DNA of 36,830 nucleotides. It comes from Deltaproteobacteria bacterium (GTDB lineage: Bacteria > Bdellovibrionota > UBA1018 > UBA923). Location of the stretch: NCBI GenBank assembly GCA_016186905.1, contig JACPKS010000026.1:1-36830 (forward strand), read 5' to 3'. How positions within the stretch are numbered: the first letter of the stretch is position 1; every line of letters begins with the position of its first letter. The notes beneath the pieces were generated by a model. The model was not told the DNA's origin. It did not search any database and saw only the letters and a program-made list of their open reading frames with translations. Position numbers and translations under genes: made by a program. Shown here one piece after another: positions 32,193-36,830 of the stretch.

Positions 32193-33223
32193 TGAAGCTC
32201 GGTTCATCGCAAGTTTTTCTGATGTTCGCGTTTTCGCTTGCGACGGGATCGTTTGCGGTCGCGGCTCTACGCGAAATCGTCGTTTATACCTCGGTCGATG
32301 ATGTTTTTGCTCGTCCCATTGCCGAGCAGTTCACGAAGAAAACGGGCATCCCGGTTAAACTTGTTCCTGACACAGAAGAAACCAAGAGCACGGGCCTTCT
32401 CAACCGTTTGATCGCCGAGAAGAAGAGGCCCCAAGCCGATGTGTTTTGGAGCGGCGATCCGGTGCGAGCTGAAATTTTAAAGTCCAAAGAGGTATCTGCC
32501 GTATATCGCTCGCCGAACGCTAAAGGACTTCCCAAAGCCTACAGCGATCCGGCTGGCTATTGGACGGGGTTTTCCGCGCGAGCCAGGGTCATTCTTTATA
32601 ATACGAATCTCATCCCGAAGGAAAAGGCACCGAAATCGATCCTTGATCTGTCGAATAATCCCGAGTTTCGTGGAAAGGGCTGCATTGCTAACCCTCTTTT
32701 CGGAACGACCTCGATGCAGGCATCCGCTCTTTTTGTCGTTCTTGGAGACAAGGGCGGACGCGATTACTTTGAGGGACTGACTCGAAACGGTGTAAAGATG
32801 GTTTCCTCAAACGGTGAAGTTCGTCGCAGAATTGCCGAGGGCGATTGCGCTGTTGGAATCGCCGACTCCGATGACGCTTATGAAACGATGAAGGACAAGA
32901 AACCCGTTGCGGTTGTCTATCCCGATGAAAAGGGTATTGGAACGATGATGATTCCCAATGCCACGGTCCTCGTTGCGGGTGGCCCTAATTCCGACGGTGG
33001 AAAGCAGTTCATCGACTACCTTCTCAGCCCAGACACGGAACGAGCGCTTTCCGAAAGCGATGCCGCTCAGATTCCGCTTCATTCAGAGGTTAAAGTGCCG
33101 CCTCATGTGCGGACATTGGATAAGCTCCATCCCATGAAGCTGGATTATGGGAAACTTGCCGCCAAACTCGATGAACTCTCTCGCGGATTTCTTAAAGATT
33201 GGGCCGCGAAAAACAACCGATGA
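32189..33223 (+). CDS. ABC transporter solute-binding protein, ferric type
   Basis: This 344-residue protein starts at the ATG at 32189 (GGAGG four bases before it). It has a signal peptide (about 1-25) and a two-lobed binding protein beginning 'REIVVYTSVDDVFARPI'. 'ADVFWSGDP' and 'YWTGFSARARVILYNTN' resemble the Fe(III)/2-aminoethylphosphonate cluster of solute-binding proteins. The tyrosine pair typical of ferric binding is not obvious near the C-terminus. The ligand could be an oxyanion rather than iron. It is the fourth gene of the chr operon. Confidence 0.88.
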   Translation: MMKLGSSQVFLMFAFSLATGSFAVAALREIVVYTSVDDVFARPIAEQFTKKTGIPVKLVPDTEETKSTGLLNRLIAEKKRPQADVFWSGDPVRAEILKSKEVSAVYRSPNAKGLPKAYSDPAGYWTGFSARARVILYNTNLIPKEKAPKSILDLSNNPEFRGKGCIANPLFGTTSMQASALFVVLGDKGGRDYFEGLTRNGVKMVSSNGEVRRRIAEGDCAVGIADSDDAYETMKDKKPVAVVYPDEKGIGTMMIPNATVLVAGGPNSDGGKQFIDYLLSPDTERALSESDAAQIPLHSEVKVPPHVRTLDKLHPMKLDYGKLAAKLDELSRGFLKDWAAKNNR

Positions 33224-34779
33224 TTTCCAGTGACACCCTTGAAAAATCTGGGAGATGGAGAAGCGTAGTTCTGGCAATCGTCTTCCTGATGGCCTTCGCT
33301 CCGGCCTTTCCACTTTTATGGACAACGTTTAGCGAAGCATCTCCTCCAGCGCAAGGCTTGCTCGGAAGCGGTTTTGGAGTCGCGATCCTTCACAGTCTCT
33401 CGATCGCCATTACCGTAGCCGCTCTCTCGATTTTTTTAGGTGTTCCCGCCGGTCTCTTGGCGGCGTTGTATGATTTTCCGGGAAGGCGGGCGCTGCTTGC
33501 TCTACTTGCGATTCCGCTCTTAGTGCCATCTTTTCTTTGGGCGATTGGACTCTCACAGCTTCGCATTTACCTTGGGCTACCCCCGGAGAGTTTTCTGTCG
33601 GGATGGGCGGGAACCGTCCTTGCTTTCACGGCGCCCGCCATTTCTCTTGTTCTTTATATGACGCTCCTTTCCGCACGGCATTTGTCGAAAAATCAGGTCG
33701 AATCCGTTAGGCTTGTGGATGGCGAGCGCCTTCTTTTTCGTTATGCCGCAAGAGCTGTACTTCCTGCCGCGATCTTGACGGGCGTGCTCGCGGGAGTTCT
33801 AACGCTCTCTGATCCAGGGCCGGGCCAAATTCTAGGATTTTCGGGTGTTCCTTATGAAATTCTTCTGAGCTTTTCGGCTCTCTATGATTTCGCGCTCGCG
33901 GCAAAACAATGTGCGGCCCTAACGGGAGCCGTACTTTTCGTCTCGATTCCTTTCGCGGTTCTCATTGCTCCAAACGTGGCCACAGGGCTATTGGGCCGGG
34001 ATATCCAACAGGCGCCACTATCGAGAAACAAAACGGCCTCTTGGATGGGATTGCTGGCACTGGGGTGCATCCTCGTCACGACTACCGTATTGCCCATGAT
34101 TGGCATCCTTCGTCCTCTTTTTACGGAGTTTCCTGCGGCAAGAGCGTTTCAAGAGGTCAGTCGAACCTTGAGCAATACCTTTCTTTACGCTTTATGCGCC
34201 GGAGTGATCGCAACCGCTCTTGGTTTTTTTCTCGCGATCGCGGTTGGCAGAGAAAGCGCCCTTAGGCGCCATGCGCTCATCGGCCTTTTTCTCATTTTAT
34301 CGCTGCCACCTTCCTTGAACGCACTGGGGATCATCAAGATAGGAACCATGATCCCGGCATGGCTTGATCCTTTCTTCCGAAGCCGGTTCACGGTGGGGAT
34401 GGTGTTAGCCTTGCGCTTTCTTCCCATCGCGACCATTCTTGCGATGCGATCGTTTGGCTCAACGTCAACCTCTCAAGCTCTTGTGGCTGCAGTCCACGGC
34501 GTTCCGCTCTCGCTTTACGTCCGTCGCGTACTGGGTCCGATCCTTCTGCCTTCGGCAGCACTTTCTTGCGTCATCGTAGCACTTCTCGCGACAGCGGAAG
34601 TGGGAACGGTTCTTTTGCTCAGACCACCGGGTGCGGACTCCCTCCCGGTTCAGATCTTTACGGTCATGGCAAACGCTCCGGAATCGCTGGTTGCCGCACT
34701 TTGCTTTTTCTATATCGCGGGAGCCGCCGCACTTTTGATGGTGGGATGGACTTTGACGGAAAGACGGAGGATCGCATGA
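33220..34779 (+). CDS. ABC transporter permease with two fused permease domains
   Basis: This 519-residue protein has about twelve membrane helices and two EAA-loop regions: 'QVESVRLVDGERLLFRYAARAVLPA' in the first half and 'SQALVAAVHGVPLSLYVRRVLGPILLPSA' in the second. This is the FbpB/ThiP-like fused layout of ferric, thiamine and related importers. The start is the ATG at 33220, overlapping the previous stop as ATGA. It is the membrane channel for the neighbouring binding protein and ATPase. Confidence 0.9.
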   Translation: MISSDTLEKSGRWRSVVLAIVFLMAFAPAFPLLWTTFSEASPPAQGLLGSGFGVAILHSLSIAITVAALSIFLGVPAGLLAALYDFPGRRALLALLAIPLLVPSFLWAIGLSQLRIYLGLPPESFLSGWAGTVLAFTAPAISLVLYMTLLSARHLSKNQVESVRLVDGERLLFRYAARAVLPAAILTGVLAGVLTLSDPGPGQILGFSGVPYEILLSFSALYDFALAAKQCAALTGAVLFVSIPFAVLIAPNVATGLLGRDIQQAPLSRNKTASWMGLLALGCILVTTTVLPMIGILRPLFTEFPAARAFQEVSRTLSNTFLYALCAGVIATALGFFLAIAVGRESALRRHALIGLFLILSLPPSLNALGIIKIGTMIPAWLDPFFRSRFTVGMVLALRFLPIATILAMRSFGSTSTSQALVAAVHGVPLSLYVRRVLGPILLPSAALSCVIVALLATAEVGTVLLLRPPGADSLPVQIFTVMANAPESLVAALCFFYIAGAAALLMVGWTLTERRRIA

Positions 34780-35528
34780 GCACCGGATTTGAACTACGTT
34801 CCGTCTCGAAAACGTATGATGGCGGGGTCTTGGCGCTATCTCAAGTGTCCTTTGAGATCGATGCGCGCGAGAATGTTGCGATCCTAGGTCCATCAGGCTG
34901 TGGAAAATCCACAGTTCTTCGGCTGATGGCGGGACTTGAGTCGCCATCGTCGGGCCAGATTCTCCTCAATGGAACTAACGCTTCCGAAGAAGGTCGCGTC
35001 CTTTTGCCGCCTTACCGCCGCAACGTAACGATGGTATTTCAGGATCTTGCTTTATGGCCAAATTTATCTGTACTCGATAATGTCCTGCTTGGAATCGCTG
35101 CTAAGTCGCTTCCACGGCAAGACGCGCATCGCAGAGCAATCGACGCCTTATCCCTATGCAAAATCGAACAGCTCGCGCCTCGCAAGCCCGCAAAGATTTC
35201 AGGTGGACAGCAACAACGCGTAGCCCTTGCGCGAGCTCTGGCCTCTCGACCACGATTTCTTTTCCTCGATGAGCCCTTTTCCGGTTTGGACCTCGTTACT
35301 AAGATGGAGTTACTGAGCGACATTTCCCGGCTTGCGAAAAAAGAAGAAATCACGCTTGCTCTGGTAAGTCATGATCCCATGGAAGCAACCTCTCTTTGCC
35401 AGTCGGCGGTTGTGCTTAATAATGGACAGATCGAAGAAAAGGGACGGCTCGCCGATCTTTTGCACGAGCCGAAGTCCGCAATCCTTCGCGTCTTCAAAGA
35501 GCAGTTGAAGGATCTTCCGCTTGGTTGA
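34776..35528 (+). CDS. ABC transporter ATP-binding protein
   Basis: This 250-residue nucleotide-binding subunit has Walker A GPSGCGKST (residues 38-46), the Q-loop 'VFQDLALWPNLSV', the signature 'ISGGQQQRVALARAL', Walker B 'FLFLDEPFSGLD' and the switch His in 'LVSHDPMEATS'. It lacks the long C-terminal TOBE domain of many sulfate or ferric ATPases. It overlaps the permease gene as ATGA and is the last gene of the six-gene unit. Confidence 0.93.
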   Translation: MSTGFELRSVSKTYDGGVLALSQVSFEIDARENVAILGPSGCGKSTVLRLMAGLESPSSGQILLNGTNASEEGRVLLPPYRRNVTMVFQDLALWPNLSVLDNVLLGIAAKSLPRQDAHRRAIDALSLCKIEQLAPRKPAKISGGQQQRVALARALASRPRFLFLDEPFSGLDLVTKMELLSDISRLAKKEEITLALVSHDPMEATSLCQSAVVLNNGQIEEKGRLADLLHEPKSAILRVFKEQLKDLPLG

Positions 35529-35612
35529 TCGCCATGTATTCAAACAAGTTTTTCTAATATTTCAGCAAACGCATCAACGTCTCGGAGGTCGCGGAAGAAA
35601 AGTGCATAAAAA

Positions 35613-36269
35613 GTGAATATTGGCAGCAAAGCCTCGGGTAATGCGAGTGTCTTTACTCCTTTTAGACGCTGCGGGAGCGATGAGGAGTCTGACGATGCTG
35701 AAAGGCGTTTTCGCTTCGCAGGCCATCCTGGCTCACGAAAAAGGCGTGGTGAGGCAACATCATCAACTCACCCACCCGCACAAGTACCAGATCGAATTGA
35801 GCTTTTCAAAGTTTCTAAACGTGGAATTTCCGAAAAGTGCGCCAAACTCTATGGGTCCGGATGCTCATTAAAGCAGATCGCGCGCGAGCTTGGAATCTCT
35901 CGTACCGCTATACGGTCAGCACTTGCGGACATTGGAATTGCCACATCAAAGCCCACGTCAAAACCTGCGGCGCAAGTGGCCGCGTCCCGGCGCCAGTACG
36001 TCGGTACCGCGCCCTATGGCTTCTGCTGTCTGCGCGGAAAGCTCGTCGCGGACCCGAGAGAGATTGAAACACTCCGGCTGATCCTCGCGCGCTGGCAGTC
36101 GGGCCAGTCGCTCAGTGCCATCGTCGGGCATCTCAATCGCCAGCGGATCAAGACTCGGAAGGGTGGCGTGTGGAAGCCCGCAACTATTCGGGCCATCGTT
36201 CATCGTCACAAAGTCCAATCCGACCAACTTGAGGATGTCTTATGGGAATCGAACGACTCATCTCCATAG
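35613..36269 (+). CDS. HTH/recombinase-domain protein, copy 2
   Basis: The open frame of 218 codons begins at a GTG at 35613, but only the part from about residue 65 matches copy 1, so the true start is uncertain. It contains a resolvase-type HTH ('LYGSGCSLKQIARELGISRTAI') and a PF07508-like recombinase domain ('RGKLVADPREIETLRLI', 'SAIVGHLNRQRIKTRKGG', 'WKPATIRAIVHRHK'). There is no catalytic serine domain. The frame is intact here, unlike copy 1. The gap 35529-35612 shows no gene. Confidence 0.72.
   Translation: MNIGSKASGNASVFTPFRRCGSDEESDDAERRFRFAGHPGSRKRRGEATSSTHPPAQVPDRIELFKVSKRGISEKCAKLYGSGCSLKQIARELGISRTAIRSALADIGIATSKPTSKPAAQVAASRRQYVGTAPYGFCCLRGKLVADPREIETLRLILARWQSGQSLSAIVGHLNRQRIKTRKGGVWKPATIRAIVHRHKVQSDQLEDVLWESNDSSP
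35997..36213 (+). repeat. Right direct repeat flanking the chr/ABC operon
   Basis: This segment aligns with 29839-30016 in the same orientation. The 3' half is close to 90% identical by eye, and the left copy lacks 37 bases. The two copies are about 6.16 kb apart. Confidence 0.85.
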
Positions 36270-36412
36270 CTGCCACGCTTGCGGTACTTGCCGTCTCGAC
36301 CGACCAGCTTCCGCGTATTCTGCACACCGTCCGGGTGGCCGAGCTTCATCTGATCCGGGACTCACAATCTTCGAAATGGGGACATGTGATGCTCCTGCCT
36401 CAGACGAAATAG
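36242..36412 (+). CDS. Small 56-residue protein overlapping the recombinase-domain gene
   Basis: From the ATG at 36242 a frame of 56 codons ends in TAG. The peptide starts 'MGIERLISIAATLAVLAVST' (hydrophobic, a possible membrane or signal segment) and ends in a polar tail. GAGG lies eight bases before the ATG. It overlaps the end of the recombinase-domain gene in another frame, suggesting coupling. No family is recognised. Confidence 0.5.
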   Translation: MGIERLISIAATLAVLAVSTDQLPRILHTVRVAELHLIRDSQSSKWGHVMLLPQTK

Positions 36413-36469
36413 GCTTCTAAAACATCTAACCAGGCGCCGGTCTAATCGTTTTGAAACTGTTGCGGCCAT

Positions 36470-36830
36470 TCAAAGCTCAGCCAGCCACTTATTTACATCC
36501 GAAAACAAAGTTATCGGGTCTAATGGTAGATCCGGATATCGCGATTGGTGCGTGTTCCAAATCCGGATCAGATCTGGATTGATCCACGCGACATCGAGTT
36601 GCTTCGGTACTTGTTTTGTGCGGAGCAATTTCTTCAGGCGATCGACATCGATTTCAATTCGACTTCGGCTCAGTCGCCACAAGTCATCGAAGTCTTTCAT
36701 GCGCGTGTTGCCAGACCGAAAACGGTAACAGACCGCGAGCTTGTCAGCGATTATGTTTTCTACTGTAGCAGCGCGAATGGTTACTTCAGGGTGAACGGGA
36801 GATTCGATCTCTTGGTTCTCCGTGCTCAGG
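36470..36830 (-). CDS. AbiEii/AbiGii-family nucleotidyltransferase toxin, C-terminal part
   Basis: On the minus strand the reading frame is open from the window edge to the stop at 36470, about 120 residues. It has 'IRAATVENIIADKLAVCYRF', 'NTRMKDFDDLWRLS' and a C-terminal 'DVNKWLAEL', features of the AbiEii/AbiGii nucleotidyltransferase toxins of type IV-like toxin-antitoxin and phage-defence systems. The N-terminal nucleotidyltransferase motif (GSxxxxD) lies outside the window, as would any AbiEi antitoxin. Confidence 0.8.
   Translation of the reverse strand, partial: LSTENQEIESPVHPEVTIRAATVENIIADKLAVCYRFRSGNTRMKDFDDLWRLSRSRIEIDVDRLKKLLRTKQVPKQLDVAWINPDLIRIWNTHQSRYPDLPLDPITLFSDVNKWLAEL

Noticed and set aside
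35613..35805. N-terminal 60 or so codons of recombinase copy 2 as real coding sequence
   Set aside because: They have no counterpart in copy 1, have low-complexity polar composition, and an overlapping frame is equally open. I kept the gene but flagged the start as uncertain.
1..36830. CRISPR arrays, tRNA or rRNA genes
   Set aside because: I saw no regularly spaced repeats with unique spacers, no cloverleaf with a CCA-end context, and no conserved rRNA segments on either strand.

Overview
The window comes from a diderm bacterium with fairly GC-rich coding sequence. A lineage near the former Deltaproteobacteria (Bdellovibrionota or Myxococcota) would fit a GAF/sigma-54 activator, a Lys/Ala-rich histone-H1-like protein, a REP-type (RAYT) transposase and a secreted protein with a 'CCNASCGICTPPGG' cysteine block. 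This placement is inference from gene content. No rRNA or tRNA was found to test it.

Positions 1-8800 look like ordinary chromosome: a HAMP membrane protein, a GAF/sigma-54 regulator, a Lys/Ala-rich protein, a RAYT transposase with scattered palindromes, then a class V aminotransferase, serA and purA in a row, and a secreted protein of unknown role. Positions 8800-36830 form a metal and oxyanion resistance island with less uniform codon use.

The island has five parts. (1) A mercury operon merR-merT-merP-merA (9449-12143). (2) A convergent periplasmic thiol-redox operon (15996 to 12187): a secreted CxxC protein, CcdA, and a secreted TlpA/SPATA20-like fusion. It is divergent from an ECF sigma-NrsF pair, and the two share a mirror-symmetric promoter region. 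A second ECF sigma/zinc-finger anti-sigma/AhpD-like operon follows. (3) An arsenosugar operon (19100-26726): a TVP38-disulfide reductase fusion, a PiT transporter, ArsS, ArsM, an MTA phosphorylase-like enzyme and two glycosyltransferases, most overlapping by 4-14 bases. (4) A toxin-antitoxin and debris zone (26660-30023): higBA, an AAA ATPase pseudogene whose Walker A lysine codon is TAG, brnTA, a collapsed older copy of the ATPase-brnA block, and a broken recombinase-domain gene. (5) A six-gene operon (30089-35528): ChrB, a secreted DUF1080-like protein, a stand-alone ChrB C-terminal domain and a complete ferric-type ABC transporter, with no ChrA. Direct repeats of a recombinase-domain gene flank it. 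The right edge holds part of an AbiEii-like gene.

The candidates most worth pursuing are the ChrB/ABC operon, the TVP38-reductase fusion inside the arsenosugar operon, the symmetric ECF promoter pair, and a repeated promoter geometry (a -10 box, six bases, then ATG with no Shine-Dalgarno) that predicts leaderless mRNAs for several island genes.
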